In this document: one piece after another, positions 1 through 8,571 of the stretch
Layout of the letters: each line of letters starts with the position of its first letter
How positions within the stretch are numbered: position 1 is the stretch's first letter
DNA from: Cryobacterium glucosi
GTDB taxonomy: Bacteria; Actinomycetota; Actinomycetes; Actinomycetales; Microbacteriaceae
Length of the DNA: 62,201 nt
Assembly (NCBI RefSeq): GCF_004402235.1
Contig: NZ_SOFS01000036.1
Location: 1-62,201 of the forward strand
Direction: 5' to 3'
Translations under genes and position numbers: made by a program
Notes under the pieces: model-generated
The model's input: only the letters and a program-made list of their open reading frames with translations
Database searches by the model: none
What the model was told of the DNA's origin: nothing

Positions 1-105
1 ACGAGTCATCCCTCAAATGTGTACGCGGGAGAAGTGTCACCACCAAACACGCCCGAATGGTCACCGATCTATTGATGCAGAACTGTCACCGATGTCCTGA
101 GACAT
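1..105. mobile_element. Insertion-sequence end (partial, family not assigned)
   Basis: The heptamer TGTCACC or its variant GGTCACC recurs at 35-41, 59-65 and 84-90, spaced 24-25 bp, and is followed by TGTCCTGAGACA at 94-105. Evenly spaced short repeats next to a TGTC...GACA tip are typical of multi-site transposase-binding ends. No transposase is visible because the window starts here. The element would end near 105, about 49 bp before the response-regulator start. I infer an IS terminus from the pattern only. Confidence 0.45.
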
Positions 106-153
106 AACAGCATCCGCCCGCGCGGTTCGCAGCAACCGGCGTCTACTGGCTTA

Positions 154-849
154 ATGGATGCTGTGGGCGACGACAGAGGGCTGGTGCTGGTCGTCGAAGA
201 CGACCCCGCAATCGCAGACATCGAACGCCTGTACCTCGTGCGCGCCGGTTTCACCGTGCATCTGGAGTCCGACGGGCGCGCGGGTCTCGACCAGGTGCGC
301 CGGTTGCGGCCGGCCGCGGTGATCCTTGATGTCGGCCTGCCCGGGCTCGACGGGATCGAAGTGTGCCGGGCCATGCGCGAGGCGGGGGACTGGACACCCG
401 TGCTCTTCGTCACGGCACGCGACGACGAGGTCGACCGGGTGCTCGGCATCGAACTGGGTGCGGACGACTACGTGACCAAGCCATTCTCGCCGAGGGAACT
501 CGTCGCGCGGGTGAAGGGAATCGTGCGCCGCTCCTCGGGTCTCATCGGCGACGCGGTGCTGCGGGTGGAGGATGTGACGCTCGACCCGGCGACGCGCCTG
601 GTCGCGCTCGGCGGCATCCGCGTGGACCTGACCGCGACCGAATTCGACCTGCTCGCCCAGCTGATGGCCCGGCCCGGACGGGTGTATTCGCGGGAAGAAC
701 TGCTCTCCCTGGTCTGGGGAATCGCCGACTACAGTGCGAGCAGGACGGTCGACGTGCACGTCGCCCAGCTGCGTGCCAAGCTCGGCGAGGGAAATCCGAT
801 CCGCACGGTGCGCGGCGTCGGGTATTCCGTCGCCGGCCTGGAGGGCTGA
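154..849 (+). CDS. OmpR/PhoB-family response regulator
   Basis: This is a 231-residue two-component transcription factor. The N-terminal receiver domain (about 10-122) has the acidic pocket E15/D16/D17, the phospho-acceptor D59 in ILDVGLPG, T87 and K109 (TKPF). The C-terminal winged-helix DNA-binding domain (about 135-228) has the family ending RTVRGVGY. No Shine-Dalgarno precedes the ATG, and TCTACT at 142-147 sits where a -10 for a leaderless transcript would be; this is suggestive only. The partner kinase starts 3 nt after the stop, so the two are co-transcribed. The target genes are unknown. The IS-like end just upstream may have displaced or supplied the promoter. Confidence 0.95.
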   Translation: MDAVGDDRGLVLVVEDDPAIADIERLYLVRAGFTVHLESDGRAGLDQVRRLRPAAVILDVGLPGLDGIEVCRAMREAGDWTPVLFVTARDDEVDRVLGIELGADDYVTKPFSPRELVARVKGIVRRSSGLIGDAVLRVEDVTLDPATRLVALGGIRVDLTATEFDLLAQLMARPGRVYSREELLSLVWGIADYSASRTVDVHVAQLRAKLGEGNPIRTVRGVGYSVAGLEG

Positions 850-852
850 GCG

Positions 853-2271
853 GTGCGGCGTTGGTTCGCGTCACTCGGCGGCAGGATCCTGCTCGTCACG
901 GTAGGTGTGGCGTTCGTTGCGGTTCTCGTCACGGCCGTCGTGTCCCTGCAACTCGTGCAGACCCTCGTCACGACGCAGGCCCAGGCGGACCTCGGCGCCC
1001 GGACGACCGCGTTGAGCCAACGGCCGCTCGCGACCCTGCGCATCCTGCTCGAGGACGACACCCTCCTCGGCGCGCGCGGCGAGCGCTTTGTGTTGGTCGG
1101 CGCCGACGGGACGGTACCGGAAACAGGTCCGGGCGCGCTCACGGTCACGCAGGACGTCAAGAGCCGCATCACCCGGGTACTGGATGCCGGCCGCTCGGTG
1201 TCGACGTCGCTGCAGATCCGGGGTGAGTCGTACGTGGTGGAAGCGCGGCCGCTTGCGGGAGGTGGTGGGCTCGTGGGCTTCGTGCGCGTTGCGGACATCA
1301 CCGACTCGGGCAGGCTCGTCGCCGGGCGCATCCTGCTGGCCGTGCTCGTCGGGCTCGTCGTGGCCGTGCTCGCCGGACTGTTCCTGTCCCGGCGGCTGGC
1401 GCGACCACTGGAGCGGACCGCAGGAGCCGCCCGGCGGCTCGCCGACGGCGAACGCGGCGTACTCCTCGCGGCCCAGGGCATTCCGGAGATCGACGATGTG
1501 TCTCGCTCGCTCCGTGCCCTCGACCACGCGCTGGGTACGAGCGAGACCCGCCAGCGGGAGTTCCTGCTCTCGGTGTCGCACGAGATCCGCACGCCGTTGA
1601 CCGCGATCCGCGGGTATGCGGAGGCCCTCGCCGAGGGCGTGATTCCAGCAAGCGGCAGCGCGGCGGTCGGTGACGTCCTGGTTGCGGAGACGAAACGCGT
1701 TGACCGATTCGTGAGCGACCTGCTCGAACTCGCCCGCCTCGAAGCCGATGACTTCACCGTGCACCTGCAGCCGATCGACGTCGGCGGAGTGCTCGCGCAG
1801 GCTGCGCTCGCCTGGCAGGGTCAATGCACCCAGCTCGGCGTCGCGCTGCGCGTCGACGAGCCGGGGGACGGTGCGGGTGCGGGCGCAGTGCCGGGTGTCC
1901 TCACGATCGTGACCGACGGCATGCGCCTGCGCCAGATCGTCGACGGCCTGCTCGAGAACGCGTTGCGCGCAACGCCGGCCGGCGGCGAGGTCGTACTCGC
2001 GGCTCGCCGGGTCGACGGCCGGCACGTGCGGGTCGAGGTGCGTGACAGCGGCCCTGGATTGAGCACCTCGGATGCCGCCGTCGCGTTCGAGCGCGGAGTC
2101 CTGCGAGCCAAATACCGCGACATCCGCCCGGTCAACACGGGCCTGGGCCTGTCGATCGCCGCCCGGCTGGTGACCAGGATGGGCGGCACGATCACGGTAC
2201 AGTCCGCGGCCGAGGGCGGCGCGTGTTTCGCCGTGGTGCTGCCGGTCGGCGACGGGCCCGTCGCACACTGA
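853..2271 (+). CDS. Sensor histidine kinase
   Basis: This 472-residue membrane kinase is the partner of the preceding regulator. It starts at GTG. One transmembrane helix lies at about 12-35 and another at about 158-180, enclosing an extracytoplasmic sensor of roughly 120 residues. A HAMP linker (about 180-232) follows, then the dimerisation/phospho-acceptor domain with H243 in SVSHEIRTP. The ATPase domain shows the N box (LLENALRATP), G1 (DSGPGLS) and G2 (GLGLSIAARL). It should autophosphorylate H243 and pass phosphate to D59 of the regulator. The signal is not deducible from the sensor sequence. The kinase core looks intact. Confidence 0.95.
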   Translation: MRRWFASLGGRILLVTVGVAFVAVLVTAVVSLQLVQTLVTTQAQADLGARTTALSQRPLATLRILLEDDTLLGARGERFVLVGADGTVPETGPGALTVTQDVKSRITRVLDAGRSVSTSLQIRGESYVVEARPLAGGGGLVGFVRVADITDSGRLVAGRILLAVLVGLVVAVLAGLFLSRRLARPLERTAGAARRLADGERGVLLAAQGIPEIDDVSRSLRALDHALGTSETRQREFLLSVSHEIRTPLTAIRGYAEALAEGVIPASGSAAVGDVLVAETKRVDRFVSDLLELARLEADDFTVHLQPIDVGGVLAQAALAWQGQCTQLGVALRVDEPGDGAGAGAVPGVLTIVTDGMRLRQIVDGLLENALRATPAGGEVVLAARRVDGRHVRVEVRDSGPGLSTSDAAVAFERGVLRAKYRDIRPVNTGLGLSIAARLVTRMGGTITVQSAAEGGACFAVVLPVGDGPVAH

Positions 2272-2311
2272 CGCGAGCGGCGCGCGCCGGTGCATCGGCC
2301 TGCGGGGAGAC

Positions 2312-2806
2312 CTACCGGACCAGCCGAACCTCGTGCAGCTGCTCGCCGAGCACTTCCTGCACCTGCTCGTGACCGTCGGCGGCGTAGCCGTTGCGGGTGT
2401 AGAAGGCGTGGGCACGCGGGTTGACCGCGGCGACCCAGAGGTAGGAGGGCCCGGGGTCGACGACCGCGTCGAAGAGTTTCTGGCCGATGCCGCTGCCGTG
2501 CTTGTCCTCGAGCAGGTACATGAAGTACAGCTCGTGGGCGGCGGGGGCGTTCTCGTCGCGGGCGGGGCCGCTGCCGGCGAAGCCGACGACCTCTCCGTCG
2601 ACGAGTGCGACGACCTGGCGGTATTCCGCTCCCTGGGTGGTGAACCGGCGCCACATGGCGGCGAGGCGCTGCGGCCGCAGCTGGGAGAGGGCCGCCTGGC
2701 TCAGCAGGTGGTCGTAGGTTTCGTGCCAGCAGAGGGCGTGTACGCGGCCCAGACTCTCGGCGTCCGCTTCTTCGACGGGCCGAACAACGACGGTGGTGGT
2801 GTCCAT
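2312..2806 (-). CDS. GNAT-family N-acetyltransferase
   Basis: This 164-residue protein has the GNAT fold. It opens with strand and helix segments (VVVRPVEEADAESL), carries an acetyl-CoA loop region around DKHGSGIGQKLFDAV (about residues 103-117), and has the late motif NPRAHAFYTRNGY. The substrate could be a small amine, an antibiotic or a protein N terminus and cannot be told from sequence. It converges with the histidine-kinase gene and lies downstream of the DEAD-box gene on the same strand, separated from it by a perfect hairpin terminator, so it probably has its own promoter. Confidence 0.85.
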   Translation of the reverse strand: MDTTTVVVRPVEEADAESLGRVHALCWHETYDHLLSQAALSQLRPQRLAAMWRRFTTQGAEYRQVVALVDGEVVGFAGSGPARDENAPAAHELYFMYLLEDKHGSGIGQKLFDAVVDPGPSYLWVAAVNPRAHAFYTRNGYAADGHEQVQEVLGEQLHEVRLVR

Positions 2807-2862
2807 AATCTGACCCTAACCCAGCCGGGGGACGCCGGTTTACCGCGCCCGGTCCGGGCAGA

Positions 2863-2900
2863 CAAACGGGCCGGACTCCTGGTGGAGTCCGGCCCGTTTG
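2863..2900. terminator. Perfect 17-bp stem-loop terminator
   Basis: The arms CAAACGGGCCGGACTCC (2863-2879) and its exact complement (2884-2900) enclose a 4-nt loop. It sits 18 bp beyond the DEAD-box stop (minus strand), so it should end that transcript. T-rich sequence is short on both sides. Confidence 0.8.
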
Positions 2901-2917
2901 TGTCGTGCTGGTGCTGC

Positions 2918-4603
2918 TTAGCCCTGCGCGCGGCGCGGCGCCGAGCGACGGGCACCGCCGGCGCCGGCTCCCGAGCCGGATCCGCGGACGAGTCCGCCGA
3001 CCTGGATGCCGCCGGAGCGACCGGAGCCCTGCGGGGCGTGGCTGCGACCGGATGCCGCGGGGCGGCCAGAGTGCTCCTGGCGTGCTCCGCCGGCCGAGGC
3101 GGCGTCGTTGCTGCGGCTGCCGCGGTTGCCGCGAACGGGCGCGGTGCTGGCGCCGTCGCGGTCGTCACGGCCGCGCGAGCGCTGCCCGTCGGACGAGCGC
3201 GAGGTGTCGGATGACGACGAGGAGGCGTAGGAACGGCTGCCGCCCTGCGAGCGTCCGCCGTCTGAGGACGAGGAACGACCGCCCTGCGAGCGACCCCCCT
3301 CGGAACGGCCGCCCTGCGAGCGACCGCCTTCGGAACGGCCGCCCTGCGAGCGACCGCCCTGCGAGCGTCCGCCCTGGGACTGGCGCTGCTGCTGCGGCTG
3401 CTCGGTGCGCGGCGCCGGCTTGACGTATGCGGCGACCTCGCCGACGAGGGCGGCGACGGCGGGGGAGTCCGCGGTCACGCGCTGCGGGGTTACCTTGATG
3501 GCGGCCTTGCGCAGCAGGTCTGCGGTGTCGCGACGCTGCTCCGGGAGCACGAGGGTGACGACGTCACCGGCGTGCCCGGCGCGGGCGGTGCGGCCGGAGC
3601 GGTGCGTGTACGCCTTGTGCTCTGCCGGCGGGTCGACGTGGATGACGAGTTCGATGTCGTCGACGTGCACACCGCGAGCGGCGACATCCGTTGCGACGAG
3701 CACGCTGACGTCACCATTGCTGAACGCGGCGAGGTTGCGGTCACGGGCGACCTGCGAGAGGTTGCCGTGCAGGTCGACCGAGGGGATGCCCGCCTCGGTG
3801 AGCGCCTTGGCGAGCTTCTTCGCGTGGTGTTTGGTGCGCATGAAGAGGATGCGGCGTCCGGTTCCGGAGGCCAGCTTCTCGATCAGGGCCTTCTTCTGTT
3901 CGGCGTTGTCGATCTCGAAGACGTGGTGCGTCATCGCGGAGACGATGCTGTTCGAGTCGTCGACCGAGTGCAGGACCTCGTTGTGGAGGAACTTGCGGAC
4001 GATCTTGTCGACGCCGTTGTCCAGGGTGGCCGAGAACAGCAGGCGCTGGCCGCCGTTCGGCGTCTTGTCGAGGATGCGGGTGACGACGGGGAGGAAGCCG
4101 AGGTCGGCCATGTGGTCGGCCTCGTCGAGCACGGTGATCTCGACGGAGTCGAGGTTGACGTAACCCTGCTTCATCAGGTCTTCGAGGCGTCCGGGGCAGG
4201 CGACGACGATGTCGACGCCGGCCTTGAGCGCGGAGACCTGACGGCCCTGGGAGACGCCGCCGAAGATGGTGGTCGTGTTGAGGCCGTACGCCTCGGCGAA
4301 GGGGGTCAGTGCGGTGGTGATCTGGGTGGCGAGCTCGCGGGTCGGCGCGAGGATCAGGCCGAGCGGGCGGCCCGGGCGACGCTTGCCGCCGGCGAGCTTG
4401 CCGCCGAGGCGCGCGGCCATCGGGATGGCGAACGCGAGGGTCTTGCCGGAGCCGGTCTTGCCGCGACCGAGCACGTCCCGGCCCTTGAGGGTGTCGGGGA
4501 GGGTGTCGACCTGGATCGGGAAGGGGCTGTCGATTCCCTGCGCCGTGAGGACGGCAACGAGGGGAGCCGGCACGCCAAGCGCGCCGAAGGAAGTTTCAGA
4601 CAA
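2918..4603 (-). CDS. DEAD-box ATP-dependent RNA helicase
   Basis: This 561-residue RNA helicase unwinds RNA duplexes, with likely roles in ribosome assembly and cold adaptation. The helicase core is complete: Q-motif region, Walker A TGSGKT (about 50-55), PTRELA, DEAD in LDEADHMAD, SAT in FSATLD, TDVAARG and HRSGRTARAG. Residues after about 395 form a basic, low-complexity Gly/Ser/Arg tail with repeated GGRSQ/GGRSE units, as in other DEAD proteins with RNA-binding tails. The start is TTG at 4603, supported by GAAAGG six to seven bases upstream. A structured leader lies upstream and a perfect hairpin ends the gene. The repeat tail is prone to length change. Confidence 0.95.
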   Translation of the reverse strand: MSETSFGALGVPAPLVAVLTAQGIDSPFPIQVDTLPDTLKGRDVLGRGKTGSGKTLAFAIPMAARLGGKLAGGKRRPGRPLGLILAPTRELATQITTALTPFAEAYGLNTTTIFGGVSQGRQVSALKAGVDIVVACPGRLEDLMKQGYVNLDSVEITVLDEADHMADLGFLPVVTRILDKTPNGGQRLLFSATLDNGVDKIVRKFLHNEVLHSVDDSNSIVSAMTHHVFEIDNAEQKKALIEKLASGTGRRILFMRTKHHAKKLAKALTEAGIPSVDLHGNLSQVARDRNLAAFSNGDVSVLVATDVAARGVHVDDIELVIHVDPPAEHKAYTHRSGRTARAGHAGDVVTLVLPEQRRDTADLLRKAAIKVTPQRVTADSPAVAALVGEVAAYVKPAPRTEQPQQQRQSQGGRSQGGRSQGGRSEGGRSQGGRSEGGRSQGGRSSSSDGGRSQGGSRSYASSSSSDTSRSSDGQRSRGRDDRDGASTAPVRGNRGSRSNDAASAGGARQEHSGRPAASGRSHAPQGSGRSGGIQVGGLVRGSGSGAGAGGARRSAPRRAQG

Positions 4604-4894
4604 AGTGGTGCCTTTCAGGCATCAGAGCCCTCCGTCGAACCGTGTGCGCACCCCGAGTGAGGGAATGCAGGCTTCGGAGCCAGGAGGATTCACATGGCGA
4701 AGGTGCCAATGGGCACATCCGTTCGCCGTAAGAATGTTCATTCGCAATATGCGCTCGGCCCACCAGGCAGGTGTGCCGCCGCAACAAGAAGAGGGCGTTC
4801 TACGACGCAGCGAGCGCAGCGATGCATTCGCAAGTGGTTTCAGTCTAGCGGATGCTGTCAAGCACCCTCCCAGGATCCCCCAGCTCGGTGCGTT
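4604..4894 (-). promoter_or_regulatory. Leader/promoter region of the DEAD-box gene
   Basis: This 291-bp non-coding stretch precedes the helicase. It holds a two-step hairpin at about 4697-4726 (outer arms GCGAA/TTCGC, inner arms GTGCC/GGCAC). A long structured 5' leader would fit the cold-inducible DEAD-box mRNAs known in bacteria. No -10/-35 pair stands out, so the transcription start was not placed. Confidence 0.35.
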
Positions 4895-5533
4895 CTAGTC
4901 GCGGTCGCCGGTGTAGAACTCGCCGACGGGTACGTCCACCGCGACCGTGTTGCCGGCTTGCGCGAGCGGGCAGGCCCACATCGGGTCGTAGGCGCAGGAC
5001 GGGTTGTATGCGAAATTGAAGTCGAGGATCAGGGTGTCGTCGCCGACCCCCGGTCCGAGGTCTGCACCCTTGATCGTGTCGAGCAGGTAGCGCCCGCCGC
5101 CGTAGGTTCCGCCCGGGCGTCCGGCGAGACCGTCCTTGAGCGGCAGGAACAGGCCGCCGCCGTAGCTGCCCAGTCGCCACAGGTCGATCGGGCCGAGGTA
5201 GGGCAGCCGCACGATGCCGACCAGGTCGAACGGCACGGTGCCGTCCGTCCCGGTCTCGACCGCAATCCAGTGCGGCTCCGGCGCCCGGTGCACCTCGACC
5301 TCGAAACGCCAGTCCGGGTCGTACGGCGCGACCGTGAGCCCCGTGAACGCGGACCGATCGTCGGGGAGCAGGGGCGACGACGGATGCCCCGCGAACAGGT
5401 CGTCGCGCCCGCTCCGCCAGAGCTCGTGCCCCGCCGCAGGATTCTGCACGCTCAGCTGGCGCACGCCCGCATACAGTCCGGTCACGCGGCGGCGCCAGTC
5501 GGCGAGCTGCAGGGCGCCCAGAGTCGAACTCAT
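4895..5533 (-). CDS. DUF1684 family protein
   Basis: This 212-residue protein matches the DUF1684 family, whose hallmarks include a central LPYLGPIDLWRLGSYGG-like region and the C-terminal FNFAYNPSCAYDPMWACPLA motif with conserved cysteines. It has no signal peptide, so it is probably cytoplasmic. The biochemical function of the family is not established. Its start overlaps the stop of the upstream SRPBCC-like gene by 4 bp (ATGA at 5530-5533), showing translational coupling. Confidence 0.85.
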   Translation of the reverse strand: MSSTLGALQLADWRRRVTGLYAGVRQLSVQNPAAGHELWRSGRDDLFAGHPSSPLLPDDRSAFTGLTVAPYDPDWRFEVEVHRAPEPHWIAVETGTDGTVPFDLVGIVRLPYLGPIDLWRLGSYGGGLFLPLKDGLAGRPGGTYGGGRYLLDTIKGADLGPGVGDDTLILDFNFAYNPSCAYDPMWACPLAQAGNTVAVDVPVGEFYTGDRD

Positions 5534-6093
5534 GCCGACACCTCCGTCGGCGCAGAATCCCCGTCGGATTCGTCAGGGTCAGCGGATGCGGCGTCGACCG
5601 CGTCGATGCCCACGTCGAAACGCCACGTCGGGGCCAGCCGCTTGAGCTGAAGCATCCGCCACTGCCACATCGCCCAGAACACCGGCCAGCTCGGCAGGGT
5701 GAGCGCGCCGGTGCGGAAGATGAGCTGGTCGCGGTAGAGCGTCTTGCCGGTGCCGGCCGGGTCTGCCGACACCGCCATCCGGTGGTCCCAGAGCGTCACG
5801 GCCTCGAGGGCGCCGGAGACGCCCCGGCCGGTGTCGCGCACGATGCGCACGCCGTCGCGCCGCTCGGTAGACATCTGCAGCCGGATCACCTGCTTGCCCA
5901 TCGGCAGGAGGCCGAGCGCGCTCAGCTCGACAGGGTGCTCGCCGGGCTCCCAGATCGAGGGGAAGCCGTCGGCCTCGAGCGACTCCACGCTGATGAGGGG
6001 CGAACTCACCTCGCGGAAGACGGCGGGGCTCTGCAGGGCGCGCCACGCGGCATCCGGCGGGCAATCGAGGATTTCTTTCAGGAGAACACGCAT
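5530..6093 (-). CDS. SRPBCC/START-like protein
   Basis: This 187-residue protein looks like an SRPBCC (polyketide cyclase/START-like) fold. It has an opening strand plus helix (LLKEILDCPPDAAWRAL), an internal IRLQMSTERR strand and DTGRGVSGALEAVTLWDHRM, and a C-terminal long helix with a Trp-rich segment (WPVFWAMWQWRML). I chose the ATG at 6093 because coding features begin there; the open frame continues upstream without coding character. It forms an operon with the DUF1684 gene (4-bp overlap) and is divergent from the EVE gene 42 bp away. The ligand is unknown. Confidence 0.7.
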   Translation of the reverse strand: MRVLLKEILDCPPDAAWRALQSPAVFREVSSPLISVESLEADGFPSIWEPGEHPVELSALGLLPMGKQVIRLQMSTERRDGVRIVRDTGRGVSGALEAVTLWDHRMAVSADPAGTGKTLYRDQLIFRTGALTLPSWPVFWAMWQWRMLQLKRLAPTWRFDVGIDAVDAASADPDESDGDSAPTEVSA

Positions 6094-6135
6094 GCCCCCA
6101 GTCTGTGGCGCTGGGGCATGCAGTACAACTGAGGA

Positions 6136-6570
6136 GTGGCAATTCGGTACTGGCTCGGGGTCGCGCAGCGCGATAACGTGCAGCGGGGCGTCGCCATGGG
6201 CTTCGCGCAGGCCGGCTACCGGCTGCGCACCACGCTCGAGGGCATGCGGGAGAGCGACGGGGTCGTGTACTACTCGCCGAAGACCGCCGTCGAGGGCGAG
6301 CTGCTGCGCGAGTTCACTGCGATCGGGTTCGTCGCCGAGGGGAACGCGTACGAATTCCGGAGCCCGGAGACGCCCTCCGGCACCTATGTGCCGTGGCGGC
6401 GGCGCATCGACTACGACACGGATGCCGTCAGCACGTCGATCCGCCCGCTCCTGAACGTGCTCGAGTTCACCCGGGAGGATCCCGACTGGGGCTACCAGCT
6501 CCGCCGGGGGCTGCTCGAGATCTCCCGGCACGACTACGACGTGATCCGGCGGCAGATGCGCCGCATGTAG
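6136..6570 (+). CDS. EVE-domain (PUA-like) protein
   Basis: This 144-residue protein has the EVE-domain pattern: an opening RYWLGVAQRDNVQRGV, GFAQAGY, a YYSPK motif at about 45-49, and a late W-x-P-W-R-R-R segment. EVE domains are PUA-like and several bind modified bases in nucleic acids. The start is GTG at 6136. A usable Shine-Dalgarno spacing is absent (GAGGA abuts the codon), but TACAAC at 6124-6129 lies six bases upstream of the GTG, so the transcript may be leaderless. It is divergent from the SRPBCC-like gene. Confidence 0.75.
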   Translation: MAIRYWLGVAQRDNVQRGVAMGFAQAGYRLRTTLEGMRESDGVVYYSPKTAVEGELLREFTAIGFVAEGNAYEFRSPETPSGTYVPWRRRIDYDTDAVSTSIRPLLNVLEFTREDPDWGYQLRRGLLEISRHDYDVIRRQMRRM

Positions 6571-6635
6571 GCGCCGGCACGGCATGTTCGCGGGTGCTCC
6601 CGCTCGCCCCAGCCGCGTTGATTAGACTCGCGGCT

Positions 6636-7907
6636 ATGACTGGCGATCTCTGGTGGGTGCCCTCGGCCATACTTCTCGCGTTCGTGGTCCTCGGGGTGAC
6701 CCTCGTCGTCGCATCCGCTCGTCGTCGTCGCCGCGACCGCGAGCAGGCCGAAGCTGCGGTGGTCGCCGAACGCGCACGCGCCGCGGCGATCTCCCTGGTG
6801 CGGGCCGATGACCAGGTCGGCGCCGCGACCGACGAACTCGGGTTCGCGGTCGCCCAGTTCGGCGAGGCGGCGACCCGGGACTTCGCCGCGGCCCTCGAAC
6901 TCTCCCGCCGCCAGCTGCGCGATGCCTTCGCCCTGCAGCAGAAGCTCGATGACAGTGTTCCGGACACCGAGTCCGAACGCCGACGCTGGACCGAGCAGAT
7001 CATCGCGCTCGCCGCTGAGGCGACGACCCGCCTCGCCGAACAGGACCGCGCTTTCACCGCCCGCCGAGGCCGCGAGCGCGACGCCCCGCTCCTCCTCGAG
7101 CAGCTCACCCGGCGCGTGGATCGGGTGACCGATCGGGTCGCAGCGGGCGCGGCGAGTATCGACAGGCTCCGGCTCAGTTACGCCCACTCCGCGCTCGCCG
7201 CGTTCAGCGGCAACGTGGCCGAGGCCCGCACAGCCCTCGGACAGGCGAAACAGGCCACGGATGCCGCCGCCGCTCATCTCGCGGCCGTCCACGGCTACCC
7301 GATCGGCGATGAGCTCTCGGCGGCGGAGCTCGGGCTCTTCCACGCCGGCAAGCTCCTCGACGCGATCGAGACCGGAGAGGACCAGCTCCACATCGGCTAT
7401 GCGACCCTCAGCGCCGCACTCGACTCCGCGGACGCCGAGATATCCGAGGCGCGCACCCTGCGCGACGGGCACGAGGAGTCCGTCGCGGCAGCCGACCTGA
7501 ACCGGGTGATCACCGCCGCCGATGCGATCGTGGCCGAGTTGCGGCATCCGTCGCGGGTGAGCGACCCGGCCGCCGACCTCGCCCGGCTGCGAGAGGTGCT
7601 CGACGGGCTCGACGTCACCCGGTCGGAGGCTCGCAACCAGCAGCTGCGACTCGACAACGCGCGGGCCGCGCTCGCCGGCGCGCTTTTGGCCGCGCGCAGC
7701 CAGGGCACTGTGACCCGCGGCTTCATCTCGGCCAACCCCGGCCGGGTCGGTGCGGAGGCCCGCACCCGCCTCGCCGAATCCGAGCGGCTCGTCGCCCTCG
7801 CCGAGGCCGAGGCCGACCCCGTGACCGCGCTCGACGCCGCGCGCCGGGCGATGACCCTCGCAACGGATGCCGACGCCCTCGCCCGCTACGACGCTCGCTT
7901 CGCCTGA
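6636..7907 (+). CDS. Membrane-anchored coiled-coil protein, function unknown
   Basis: This protein of about 423 residues has one N-terminal transmembrane helix (about 5-27), a basic stop-transfer patch (ARRRRRDRE) and then a long, Ala/Glu/Arg-rich, almost wholly helical cytoplasmic region. The heptad-like spacing suggests extended coiled coil, reminiscent of EzrA-like or phage-shock scaffold proteins, but no family motif is visible. ATG at 6636 is chosen because the earlier open frame overlaps the EVE gene in another frame. It lies 20 bp upstream of the ComB-like gene, so they are probably co-transcribed. The function is unassigned. Confidence 0.75.
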   Translation: MTGDLWWVPSAILLAFVVLGVTLVVASARRRRRDREQAEAAVVAERARAAAISLVRADDQVGAATDELGFAVAQFGEAATRDFAAALELSRRQLRDAFALQQKLDDSVPDTESERRRWTEQIIALAAEATTRLAEQDRAFTARRGRERDAPLLLEQLTRRVDRVTDRVAAGAASIDRLRLSYAHSALAAFSGNVAEARTALGQAKQATDAAAAHLAAVHGYPIGDELSAAELGLFHAGKLLDAIETGEDQLHIGYATLSAALDSADAEISEARTLRDGHEESVAAADLNRVITAADAIVAELRHPSRVSDPAADLARLREVLDGLDVTRSEARNQQLRLDNARAALAGALLAARSQGTVTRGFISANPGRVGAEARTRLAESERLVALAEAEADPVTALDAARRAMTLATDADALARYDARFA

Positions 7908-7927
7908 CCGACGGGTAGCCTTTCCCG

Positions 7928-8509
7928 GTGAGTGAATTCCTGCCCCAGCAGAAGTACCAGGTCCGCTTCGACGTCGGTCTCGCCGGGTTCCAGGCGCTCG
8001 CCGGGGACGCGGACGTGATCATCCTCGCGGATGCCCTGCCCACCGTCGGCGACACGGCACCGGCCACGCCCCTGGGCGGGCCCCGCGTGATCGTGGCCGA
8101 CCTCGGCAACCCGGCGCGCGTCGCCGAGTGGGTGCTCGCGCGTCAGTCCGAGAAGGCCGACCGGTTCTCCGTCGCCGTGATCGCCGTCGGCGAGCAGCGC
8201 CGGGACGGTTCCCCGCGCCCGGCAGTCGAAGACTTCCTCCTGGCCGGGGAAGTGATCGACGAACTCGCCCGCCTCGGAATCGACCACTGCTCGCCGGAGG
8301 CTGCCGCCCCCTCCGCCGGGTTCCTCGGACTCCATCGTGCCCTCCGCCACCTCGTGAGCGCGTCCGAGACCGCCGTGGCCCTCGGCGCGGCCGGTCGGGG
8401 CGACGAGGTTCGCTCCGCCATCGACCTCGCCCGGCCGCACACGGCCACGGATGCCGCCCGGCAATCCGCCGAGATTCGCCGTGTCCGGGAATTCCGGTTT
8501 CCGGCCTGA
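7928..8509 (+). CDS. 2-phosphosulfolactate phosphatase (ComB)-like protein
   Basis: This 193-residue protein resembles the ComB family of 2-phosphosulfolactate phosphatases. It has QKYQVRFDVGLAGFQAL near the N terminus, VIILADALPT, and a central AVIAVGEQRRDGSPRPAVEDFLLAGEVIDEL region. In archaea ComB acts in coenzyme M synthesis, but actinobacteria lack that pathway, so the natural substrate here is uncertain. At 193 residues it is shorter than typical ComB (about 230-240). It starts at GTG and sits in a possible operon with the coiled-coil membrane gene. Confidence 0.65.
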   Translation: MSEFLPQQKYQVRFDVGLAGFQALAGDADVIILADALPTVGDTAPATPLGGPRVIVADLGNPARVAEWVLARQSEKADRFSVAVIAVGEQRRDGSPRPAVEDFLLAGEVIDELARLGIDHCSPEAAAPSAGFLGLHRALRHLVSASETAVALGAAGRGDEVRSAIDLARPHTATDAARQSAEIRRVREFRFPA

Positions 8510-8571
8510 CGTTTCATCATCCGCAACCGCCTCGCACCAGCCCGATTCACCGACCGAACCAGGAGCACCCC

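Noticed and set aside
3253..3376. Short repeats read as a possible CRISPR array
   Set aside because: They encode the GGRSQ/GGRSE tail of the helicase; no spacers or cas genes are present.
3572..4660. 362-residue plus-strand frame opposite the DEAD-box gene
   Set aside because: It is antisense to conserved helicase motifs and has no recognisable domain.
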